IMG/VR virus record: IMGVR_UViG_3300020411_002662
Location: 1 to 20,694 of that record
Strand: one strand, 5' to 3'
DNA from: a virus
DNA: 20,694 bases
The position numbers and the translations under genes are program-made. The notes under the pieces were generated by a model. It ran no database searches. It saw only the letters and a list, made by a program, of their open reading frames with translations, and was not told where the DNA came from. Of the stretch, positions 8,100 to 14,783 are shown piece by piece; the first letter of the stretch is position 1; every line of letters starts with the position of its first letter.

Positions 8100-8128
8100 T
8101 CTCCCCCAGGCGTTTAGCCCAGGGGAGA
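8100..8128 (-). other. Strong RNA hairpin after the tail tube gene
   Basis: The minus-strand RNA can form a 12-bp stem, TCTCCCCTGGGC against GCCTGGGGGAGA, around a five-base loop (TAAAC), starting four bases after the tube stop codon. The two central pairs are G-U wobbles in minus-strand RNA but would be C-A mismatches in plus-strand RNA, so the fold favours the minus sense. No T tract follows on the minus strand. T6 follows on the plus strand instead. It is therefore more likely a processing, stability or attenuation hairpin than an ordinary terminator. Confidence 0.6.
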
Positions 8129-8132
8129 TTTT

Positions 8133-8702
8133 TTAGACATTGCTAGCAGCAGCCGTCGGAGCCATGCGGTGCTGTTGAGTATAGGTCAAACGCGCCCAAT
8201 CATAGGTCACTTCAACCGTTACTTCATTCATATCGTCAGCGGCATAATCCAATGCGCCACCAAAATCAACACTCGTAATAAAAGGATTGACAAGTTCCCA
8301 CTTTTCAATCTCTTTCCCTTCGTCGTCAATCTGGCGAATAAAAACGCTACCTAGCGTGGCGGCGAACCGCTCCTTGCTCAAACTAAATTTGGCTTGTGTG
8401 GAAGTGGTAGGATACTTGTATCCAGCAAATCCGAGAACATCAAGGAAAGCCCAACAAAGATCCGGTTCAACTGGATCTACCAAAGTAACAGTGATGGGAT
8501 CCCAGGTCACGCGACCCGGATATTTAAAAACGTGATCAATGTACTGGTGTTCAATCGTACTCACATTAGCCTTGGGCTTCATTGCAGTCTTGATTGTCCA
8601 GACTGGAATTTGATCATTATTTGTACGGTTTGTAAAACCCAGTTCAAATCGAAACCTGCGTTTCGGATCTGTTTTAACATCACTCCAAAATAGACTCGCC
8701 AT
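8133..8702 (-). CDS. Tail tube protein, gp19-like
   Basis: This 189-residue protein is the probable subunit of the inner tail tube, through which DNA passes and around which the sheath assembles. It opens with the tube-family pattern of an N-terminal strand (RRFRFELGF), then a variable loop and PGRVTWDPITVTLVDPVEPD, where the WDPITVT strand is diagnostic. The C-terminal half has FITSVDFGGALDYAADDMNE followed by VTVEVTYDWARLTY, the usual final strand before a short tail. T4 gp19 has 163 residues, so this one is slightly longer. It follows the sheath gene directly, as 18-19 do in T4. ATG 8702 is preceded by AAGGAGA. The hairpin just after the stop may give this abundant product a separate mRNA end. 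Confidence 0.9.
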   Translation of the reverse strand: MASLFWSDVKTDPKRRFRFELGFTNRTNNDQIPVWTIKTAMKPKANVSTIEHQYIDHVFKYPGRVTWDPITVTLVDPVEPDLCWAFLDVLGFAGYKYPTTSTQAKFSLSKERFAATLGSVFIRQIDDEGKEIEKWELVNPFITSVDFGGALDYAADDMNEVTVEVTYDWARLTYTQQHRMAPTAAASNV

Positions 8703-8722
8703 TTGTTTATGTTCTCCTTAGT

Positions 8723-8731
8723 GTATATAGT
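8723..8731 (-). promoter_or_regulatory. Candidate promoter motif (ACTATATAC)
   Basis: The minus strand reads GACTATATACACTAAGGAGA between the sheath stop and the tube start. It is the second of four related ACTATWTAY strings in intergenic gaps here. It lies very close to the ribosome binding site, which would leave a very short leader and weakens the promoter reading. Confidence 0.22.
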
Positions 8732-8740
8732 CTTCCGGAA

Positions 8741-11700
8741 TTAATCTTCAAAAGAAGCTCCACTATTAGTGACAACAAAGTCAATAGCAAAGAACTCCGC
8801 AGCGCGAGTTGGCTTCACCATCAGCTTCGCATAGATAATGTTTCGATCAATCAGATCAGGCGTGGTGGTCGTATCATCAAGAATCAACGTAAAGTCCTCG
8901 ACGCCGAACTCAGCCTTCACGCTTTCGAGCAAAGGATTGGCTTGACCAAGGAAACGATCCCAGGTCAATTGAGTATTCGGTGCGAAGATCAGTCGCGATG
9001 CGATGAAGGAAATCTCACGCTTGAGATAGATCATCAACCTTCTAACATTAATGCGGTCTAGCGCGGAAGCCGTTTGTTGAAGGGTTTTCTGTCCGTAAAT
9101 GACGATGCCTTCAGCAGGGAACTTAGCAATAGGATTAATGTTATTTTCGTAAAGTAAATCACGATCATCCGAGGTAAGGCGTCGTGAAACATCTACCACC
9201 GGAATGCCGCCAGCGCCTTCACTCAAGCCGCCTCGTGTAAAGCCAGCCGGTGCAAACCAGGGTGCCTGGGCGCGATCAGTTGTTGAGAGAACCCCAAGCG
9301 CCGCAATGCTCGGAGGTGCCCACAGTGACTGATTCGCAATAGTGTCAGTGATACGCACCCAAGGGTAATACGTGGCACCATAACTATTATTGATTGCTCG
9401 TGATGTTAGCGCGGTAACTGCTGCCTCTGGAGTATTTCCTTCGTTGCGGGCTTCCGCCGAGGCGCTCGATTCGGTATCAGGCGTATATGCTTTTTCGATA
9501 TCGATAATAGCCAACGTGTCGCCACGCTCTTGAGCCGTCTCTAGGAGATAATTGGTCACCTCCGGCGAAACAATGCCCGGCATCGCGACCGCGTTCATCT
9601 GCACGTAATCCGGATCGGACACAATGTCGATGGCTTTTCTCAAGGTGTACAGAGTAGAAGAGGTATCTACCGTATCGCTGGTTGTGATAGTGCGGGCAGC
9701 AAAAGGATCACGTTCAGTAATATCATACCCGTCAGTACCGCCTGCCAACACAGTCGTAAAGCGGTCGATGCCCAACTTCAAGACCGACACATAGCTTTGC
9801 CCACTCTTCGCTGTGAGACTGTTGCCATTGCGACGGCTCTTAGGAGTGTAAGATACGGTTCCCTTTAGCTTAGAGTTCGCAATGGTACCGCTCACATTAT
9901 CCAGAGAGAACACCCATGGAAGAGCAATAGGATCGGCATTAAAAGAGGCCGTAGCGGGATTATAAGCCACCGCGGCGCTTTTAAACCCATCGTTAATCTG
10001 GTGATTAGTGCTATAAGGGTTAACATCGAGTCCCGGCTGTCGAGCCCGGAGATAGTCGGGGATGCCCAGATCATAGAAAGTGTCGGTGAAGGTTCGCCCT
10101 GTCCAAACACCCCAATAAGTAGCTCTTAGGCTGCGTGGGGTACCCTGGGTGCTTTTCATTCTCAAAGGGATTCCCGGAAACTGGATCGTCGCTCTAAGAT
10201 TCTCAAAGCGGTTGGCGTTAAGTAAGTTGGCGATGCCCTTTCCGGTTCTTGTCTGTCCGCCGACTCCCAAAATGGCGGCATTGCCACCAGCTACCATCGA
10301 AACCACGTTGGTAGTTCCACTAGCGGGAACAATCAGGTTATTAGACCAGTTATATGATTCAACTCCATCAGCATTGAGGTCCGCACCACCCAAGGAAAAG
10401 TAGCTAACATCCTTGTATTTGAGGGGTCCGAACACTCCAAAGGGCAACCAGCGTCTTTCACCGGTACCTTTGGCTACATCCTCATCCATCACGACGCGGA
10501 TATAGTTTGAGACATTATCAAACTCGCCATATTGTACCAACCGCTTTTCAGTCTCATCGTAAACTTCGTACTTGTCTCCGATGATGCGAGCCACATAATT
10601 AGGACTCATCGGGTTGAGACTCAGTTGGTCATAGCGTTCGATAATCTGGGGGTTTGCGTCCGTATCCGAGATTTTCCGCACCAAAATGGAGAAAGTTCCG
10701 AAGTCAGTAAAATCACCTTCCGCAGCGCGGATATTGGAAATAGAAATTTTGATAGTGCGCTGGAAGTCTTCGCCGGCAGTAAGAGCCTCAAGGCGGAAGA
10801 GCTTCTGCATATCCTGGGCGCGGTAAGATCCGGTATTGGTGCTTAAATCTTGAGCAATAAACCAGCCGGTAGAGGCGCGCTTAGCAGCCGCTCGCCATTT
10901 GGACTGCTGTCCGGTTTGACTATAAGCCGTATCAGTGCCGGCTGCGCCGCTGAATTGTGTCAAGGGGAATATAGCTGCCATTACTCCAGACACTGCGGTG
11001 CCTCCTGAGCGTACGGCCATCATCCCCAAGCTGGTGCTTCCTGTGGCGAGGCATCGCCTCTCGAAAGTTTCACCGAGCCAGTAATTCCCACCCTGGAAAT
11101 AGGTGCGGGTAGCTGCTGTGGTAATAGCCGAATTCGTAATGGTTGGATTAGTATTCAGAACCTTGCGAATAAAATTGGATTCGCCAGGGTTGAGACTCAC
11201 TGTAGCTTCTTTGGCGTAATTGCTTCCGGTAAAGCGCAACTTAATGCTGTTAATATCCGGAAATTCAAAGAGGGTTGAGCCCTGAGCAGAACTGCTGTTA
11301 TTCAGTCCAACAACCGACCCCGACAGAATAACTCGACTAGTGGGGCAATAAAACTGCGCGGCCATCACGCCATCTACTAGGGTATTCGCGGATGAGGAGG
11401 GCCAAACCACCAAACCATATGCGCCACCTTTGACAACCGAGTTGTCCACCACATTGCCGGCTTCCCAGCCAGCTTTGCCCGTAGCATCGGCAGCACTGGA
11501 CTCATCGCCCAATGGGCGCAAGAAAGTAATAGGAGAGTTGTTTCTTAACCAAGCTTGGGCTGCATAGGCAGCATACGTGGGAGCAGTTGTGTCTCCCTGT
11601 CTCCACACGTCAGTCGCGGCGTTGCCAGGAACAGGATTCCCAAACGTTTCCACGAAATCGGAAAATGAATCTATAACCACAGGAACGTTTGCTGGTCCAC

Positions 11701-11827
11701 GACGAGTGCGACCAATGATCAGGGGACCCACAGGACCCGGCAATGCGGGCAACTGCGAATTGTCCACTTCATTAACAAAAACTCCTGGCGAAATGAATTT
11801 AAATCTTCTTGCAGAGTTGTCAGCCAT
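8741..11827 (-). CDS. Contractile tail sheath protein, gp18-like, enlarged
   Basis: The 1028-residue product is the contractile sheath subunit. The N-terminus FISPGVFVNEVDNSQLP and the following GPVGPLIIGRTRRGPANVPV are the classic sheath entry motif, with FSDFVETFGNP after it. The last ~150 residues hold the conserved polymerisation domain: GIVIYGQKTLQ, then INVRRLMIYLKREI, then LTWDRFLGQANPLLESVKAE and the final strands IIYAKLMVKPTRAAEFFAID. T4 gp18 has 659 residues, so roughly 370 extra residues sit in the middle. They are Ser/Thr/Gly/Asn-rich and probably form protruding domains on the outer surface. ATG 11827 lies nine bases after GAGGAGA, downstream of a 121-nt gap, the second-longest in the window. 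Reading frame and family are secure; the role of the inserts is inferred. Confidence 0.95.
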   Translation of the reverse strand: MADNSARRFKFISPGVFVNEVDNSQLPALPGPVGPLIIGRTRRGPANVPVVIDSFSDFVETFGNPVPGNAATDVWRQGDTTAPTYAAYAAQAWLRNNSPITFLRPLGDESSAADATGKAGWEAGNVVDNSVVKGGAYGLVVWPSSSANTLVDGVMAAQFYCPTSRVILSGSVVGLNNSSSAQGSTLFEFPDINSIKLRFTGSNYAKEATVSLNPGESNFIRKVLNTNPTITNSAITTAATRTYFQGGNYWLGETFERRCLATGSTSLGMMAVRSGGTAVSGVMAAIFPLTQFSGAAGTDTAYSQTGQQSKWRAAAKRASTGWFIAQDLSTNTGSYRAQDMQKLFRLEALTAGEDFQRTIKISISNIRAAEGDFTDFGTFSILVRKISDTDANPQIIERYDQLSLNPMSPNYVARIIGDKYEVYDETEKRLVQYGEFDNVSNYIRVVMDEDVAKGTGERRWLPFGVFGPLKYKDVSYFSLGGADLNADGVESYNWSNNLIVPASGTTNVVSMVAGGNAAILGVGGQTRTGKGIANLLNANRFENLRATIQFPGIPLRMKSTQGTPRSLRATYWGVWTGRTFTDTFYDLGIPDYLRARQPGLDVNPYSTNHQINDGFKSAAVAYNPATASFNADPIALPWVFSLDNVSGTIANSKLKGTVSYTPKSRRNGNSLTAKSGQSYVSVLKLGIDRFTTVLAGGTDGYDITERDPFAARTITTSDTVDTSSTLYTLRKAIDIVSDPDYVQMNAVAMPGIVSPEVTNYLLETAQERGDTLAIIDIEKAYTPDTESSASAEARNEGNTPEAAVTALTSRAINNSYGATYYPWVRITDTIANQSLWAPPSIAALGVLSTTDRAQAPWFAPAGFTRGGLSEGAGGIPVVDVSRRLTSDDRDLLYENNINPIAKFPAEGIVIYGQKTLQQTASALDRINVRRLMIYLKREISFIASRLIFAPNTQLTWDRFLGQANPLLESVKAEFGVEDFTLILDDTTTTPDLIDRNIIYAKLMVKPTRAAEFFAIDFVVTNSGASFED

Positions 11828-11898
11828 TTATAAAATTCTCCTCTTTTACCTTCAGGATAAGATGAGCAAATACATATTCAAATAATAGTATGCGCTAC

Positions 11899-11909
11899 TA
11901 ATAAATAGT
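11899..11909 (-). promoter_or_regulatory. Candidate promoter motif (ACTATTTATTA) before the sheath gene
   Basis: The 121-nt gap before the sheath gene contains ACTATTTATTA on the minus strand, identical over 11 bases to a site before the gp13-like gene. Here it sits in a small inverted repeat (CTACTA and TAGTAG). The plus strand of the same site reads AATAAATA, close to the T4 late-promoter core but facing away from the genes. A separate transcription start for the abundant sheath would make sense, but the strand and type of element are unresolved. Confidence 0.3.
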
Positions 11910-11948
11910 AGGTTCCTTGACCAAACACCCACCAATATCCTTTTAACG

Positions 11949-12830
11949 TTAAGCTCGGTATTTATCTTTCCTGTTTGGGTCATCTTCGGGGGTGTCGCCC
12001 AGAATTGCGCGCTCTCGGCCAACCGTGACTTCCGCAGCAGATTCTCGGGTGACAACCACCGGTGTTTCTTGGTTAGTGCCGCCGCCAATTAGGTGTCCGA
12101 GAACCTTAATGGTGACAGTAGACTTGAAAATGCGTTCGTCCGTTTCTAGTCCCAAGTTATTGCTCTCGTTCTGGAATGTTTGATCCACAAAAGCCTCGTA
12201 GGAATTCCCCTCATGTGTAACATTAAAGACAGCAGGAGTCGAAAATCGAGTCAAAAAGGGCGTAAGCATTTGATTCATCTGTTGTTGGTAATTCGAGATA
12301 AGCTGAATATCATAAGTCATCTCTACAAACGTTGGATTGGGAACATACAAGGTCTCATACACTACCTTCTTGTTGTCAAAGGGGAAAGTTTGATAAGTTT
12401 TGTTTGTTTTGTTCCCAAACCTTTTGATTGCGGTGTTGTTAGCTCGTTCACGGCTCTTTTCCTGCATTACTCTTCGCGCAATCGGAATAGCCCCGCCCCG
12501 TTTATAAAATTCATAATAGGGAGGGATAAAGACGCCGTAACGACCCTTGTTCGCCGGGTTCTTATCCATCGCGGTACGAGCTACCGAAATGAGGGGATAC
12601 TCCAAAGTTCGAGTATTGGTACGAAGGAGCGGATCTTCCTTGATTGAGAAGGCTCGTTCAGGCGATGAAAAGAGAATTGGAACCTTTTTAGAGCCGGCGT
12701 TCGTGTCGCAGAATATATTTAATTCCTCATTGACGAAGTTGTATAAGGCGCGGTCAATGTCTTCAAAAGTTGAACCATTAAATCCATAAGTGGAACGCAG
12801 GTTTTGATCGAGCTTAGTTCGCTTTGGCAT
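11949..12830 (-). CDS. Tail terminator / sheath stabiliser, gp15-like
   Basis: The 293-residue product resembles T4 gp15, which caps the finished tail at its head-proximal end and joins it to the neck. The match lies in an N-terminal alpha/beta region with LEYPLISVAR (76-85), then PTFVEMTYDIQLISNYQQQM (166-185) and NQMLTPFLTRF, corresponding to T4's PIKMIYELSIFTRYEDDM and following helix, and later the strand segment TVTIKVLGHLIGG. The C-terminal ~40 residues are polar and probably flexible. Length is close to T4 gp15 (272 aa). It follows the gp14-like gene and precedes the sheath, which fits its job. ATG 12830 is preceded by AGAGGT, which overlaps the end of the upstream gene. Confidence 0.82.
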   Translation of the reverse strand: MPKRTKLDQNLRSTYGFNGSTFEDIDRALYNFVNEELNIFCDTNAGSKKVPILFSSPERAFSIKEDPLLRTNTRTLEYPLISVARTAMDKNPANKGRYGVFIPPYYEFYKRGGAIPIARRVMQEKSRERANNTAIKRFGNKTNKTYQTFPFDNKKVVYETLYVPNPTFVEMTYDIQLISNYQQQMNQMLTPFLTRFSTPAVFNVTHEGNSYEAFVDQTFQNESNNLGLETDERIFKSTVTIKVLGHLIGGGTNQETPVVVTRESAAEVTVGRERAILGDTPEDDPNRKDKYRA

Positions 12831-12836
12831 ATGTTT

Positions 12837-13379
12837 TTACCTCTTGTTTTGTTCGGATCTACTACCAATGCGATTGCCGGGGTCGAACATTCCCTGGCGA
12901 ACCTGGCGGCACGAAGCCTCTACTCCTAAAACTGACCAATCGGTAAAGCCGCTGTCTTGCCCGAAAATCAGTCGGGGCTGGGCGACGTCCACAATTTCAA
13001 AATACGTGTCGTCATATTGTAAGAAATCCCCAAGTCGGACGAAAAGATTTTGATCTTGGGAAATTCGTCGTTTGTGAAAATGAACCTTAAGGGTAAGGAT
13101 TCTGTCAAAACCGAACCGGTCCTGGGTGCGCTGGGTATCTTCATATTCCACCAGTGCATAAACGTGGACCGGCGACAGGAAGGTTTTATGCAATGCTTCC
13201 CCATATAAGCTATGATAATTGGTACGATCTTGATCTATCGGAAAGTAAATAAGCTGTTGCCCTACGACGCGCTCGATTACTTCATCATTAAGTTGCTTAA
13301 CAAAATTGCGTTCTGACTGCCCGACGAATAATGGCGGAGGTGGCTGTAGAGGCTGAGTCCAGAGATTCTTATTTGACAT
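12837..13379 (-). CDS. Neck / head-closure protein, gp14-like
   Basis: This 180-residue protein matches T4 gp14 in two places as I remember it: IYFPIDQD followed by LYGEALHKTFLSPVHVYALV (T4 has YYVPRE, then an LIFGEDLKNKF-like stretch), and FLQYDDTYFEIVDVAQPRLI at about 119-138 (T4 has LIYFPMDNSLFEINWVEP). gp14 and gp13 complete the filled head and form the docking site for the tail. It is shorter than T4 gp14 (256 aa). The start ATG 13379 lies four bases after the gp13-like stop with only a weak ribosome binding site, so coupling is likely. The C-terminus is basic and hydrophilic. Confidence 0.82.
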   Translation of the reverse strand: MSNKNLWTQPLQPPPPLFVGQSERNFVKQLNDEVIERVVGQQLIYFPIDQDRTNYHSLYGEALHKTFLSPVHVYALVEYEDTQRTQDRFGFDRILTLKVHFHKRRISQDQNLFVRLGDFLQYDDTYFEIVDVAQPRLIFGQDSGFTDWSVLGVEASCRQVRQGMFDPGNRIGSRSEQNKR

Positions 13380-13383
13380 CTAC

Positions 13384-14649
13384 TTAACCCACATAAATGC
13401 CATTAGGAATTCGTGCCACAATCTCTTGAACATTGCGTTGCATATTATTATCTTTTTCCGCCAACTGGTTGTACACCATCTCGTCCAGAACAGCCTTCAA
13501 TTCATCTCGTAAGCTGTTCTGTTCATCTTTGGCTTCGGTAATAAGTGCCGGACCATTAAGCGTAATATCATTTCCCGGAATAGGAATGGTCGCCAATTTA
13601 GAACGTACTTGTCCAAGCGTCTCTTTACATAATGACAAGGCAAATCGGCGTACCCACTGCTTTCCGACACTATTAATATTAACATAAGGAACATTAGGAA
13701 AAGGAAGAGTGTTCATATTGTTCACCCCATCGGCACCATATTTGCGATCCTCGTCTTGATCAAACGGATCTTCAGAAACTCGGAAGTCTACCCAAAAATG
13801 GCTTGGCTCTTCACCCGACGGTGTAGGAAAAATACGCAACATATTATTATTAATGCGGAAAGACCAATGAGAAGCTCTAACGTGAAGATCTTCCTCAAAC
13901 GCATAAGCCTGAAGAACATTTTGCCACGCCGGCACTAATTGGAAAGTGCTGTCATCGGCATACATACCATAAGTAGATAAGTTGCCCACGGTCCCAATAG
14001 CATACCCACCGAAAAAGTTCCACATCGCTTGTGGAGTTTTATAATAGACACGCTGAATGGTAATAGCTTTTTTCCCCACCTTTCCCCAGTAAGGAATGTG
14101 TTTTTTTGCCGGATCTACCGAGGCGCTATAGATAATCGATTGCAGATCATAATCCTGTTGGTCTTGGCGCGCCTTAAAAGAAGCTGAATAAACAGTTTGT
14201 CCCGAACCCACCCCGATGTGTGCGCCGATGCCTCTCCCCACGTGAGTAGTGTATTTTAATTGAAGGCGTGGGAATTTCAAGTTTGGTTTGCCTTTAAGTC
14301 CGTCAGAACCTGCATAGGCTGAGAATTCTCCATCTTCATTGAAAGAGCCTGTCGTCGCTCCGAGCATATCAGAGAGAACATTTTTGGCTTGATGAGTGTT
14401 AATAAGGTAGGAATATTCTAAACAAGCTTCCTCATAAGCGTTATAAACGTTTTCCGGGGTAATTTCCAAATCTAGAACATTTCCACCTAATTTGTTATAC
14501 ACATAAGCTACTTGATCTACTGCTCCACTGACAAAGGCGTTAGTGGAGTAGATACCATAAGCTAAAGAGCCGAGCACTTTAGAATGCGAGCCAGTGCTCG
14601 GGAGCACTACAGCACTTTGAACACTAACGGGTTGTAAATTGACGGGCAT
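13384..14649 (-). CDS. Neck protein / head completion, gp13-like
   Basis: The protein has 421 residues from the preferred start ATG 14649, eight bases after AGGGAGA. The frame stays open upstream to 14742, but that would run across the terminator. Near the N-terminus, LEITPENVYNAYEEACLEYS (61-80) parallels T4 gp13's [21 protein letters not shown]. Near the C-terminus, KQWVRRFALSLCKETLGQVR, then ITLNGPALITEAKDEQNSLR and the ending NGIYVG parallel T4's [39 protein letters not shown] and FGILVG. The middle is larger than in T4 (309 aa), aromatic and Gly/Ser-rich. The protein should bind the portal side of the neck after packaging. It is the first gene after the capsid-gene terminator and starts the 13-14-15-18-19 block. 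Confidence 0.85.
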   Translation of the reverse strand: MPVNLQPVSVQSAVVLPSTGSHSKVLGSLAYGIYSTNAFVSGAVDQVAYVYNKLGGNVLDLEITPENVYNAYEEACLEYSYLINTHQAKNVLSDMLGATTGSFNEDGEFSAYAGSDGLKGKPNLKFPRLQLKYTTHVGRGIGAHIGVGSGQTVYSASFKARQDQQDYDLQSIIYSASVDPAKKHIPYWGKVGKKAITIQRVYYKTPQAMWNFFGGYAIGTVGNLSTYGMYADDSTFQLVPAWQNVLQAYAFEEDLHVRASHWSFRINNNMLRIFPTPSGEEPSHFWVDFRVSEDPFDQDEDRKYGADGVNNMNTLPFPNVPYVNINSVGKQWVRRFALSLCKETLGQVRSKLATIPIPGNDITLNGPALITEAKDEQNSLRDELKAVLDEMVYNQLAEKDNNMQRNVQEIVARIPNGIYVG

Positions 14650-14685
14650 TACCGGATTCTCCCTGGGGGCAAATAGATTTAACCT

Positions 14686-14696
14686 TAATAAATAGT
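14686..14696 (-). promoter_or_regulatory. Candidate promoter motif (ACTATTTATTA) before the gp13-like gene
   Basis: Lying between the capsid-gene terminator and the ribosome binding site of the gp13-like gene, ACTATTTATTA is identical over 11 bases to the site before the sheath gene. A promoter just after a terminator would restart transcription for the neck and tail module. The plus strand reads AATAAATA, so an inverted T4-type late core cannot be excluded. Confidence 0.33.
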
Positions 14697-14719
14697 TTTG
14701 GCGCGAACACTTGGCACAT

Positions 14720-14752
14720 AAAAACAGAAAACCCCGCCACAAGGACGAGGTT
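14720..14752 (-). terminator. Rho-independent terminator after major capsid gene
   Basis: In minus-strand RNA, AACCTCG pairs with CGGGGTT (seven pairs, one U-G) around a nine-base loop, followed by TTCTGTTTTT. It begins 31 nt after the capsid stop. The wobble pair and the T tract both point to minus-strand function. Such a site would separate heavy capsid expression from the neck genes. Confidence 0.78.
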
Positions 14753-14783
14753 AACTGCGTTATTATTCAACGATAAGTGTAAA

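Noticed and set aside
8100-8135. Plus-strand rho-independent terminator (hairpin plus T6)
   Set aside because: The T tract fits, but the plus-sense stem has two adjacent C-A mismatches and there are no plus-strand genes to terminate. It was kept as a minus-sense hairpin of uncertain role.
12180-12647. Plus-strand open frame of 155 codons
   Set aside because: It is antisense to the gp15-like gene and has no ribosome binding site or family pattern.
11899-14696. AATAAATA on the plus strand as T4-type late promoters for antisense RNA
   Set aside because: The sites at 11899-11909 and 14686-14696 resemble the late core, but no plus-strand gene follows. Both gaps sit before minus-strand genes, so the motif was reported without assigning antisense transcription.
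14650-14742. 31-residue upstream extension of the gp13-like protein
   Set aside because: It would begin inside the terminator hairpin and lacks a ribosome binding site, while ATG 14649 has AGGGAGA at a good distance.
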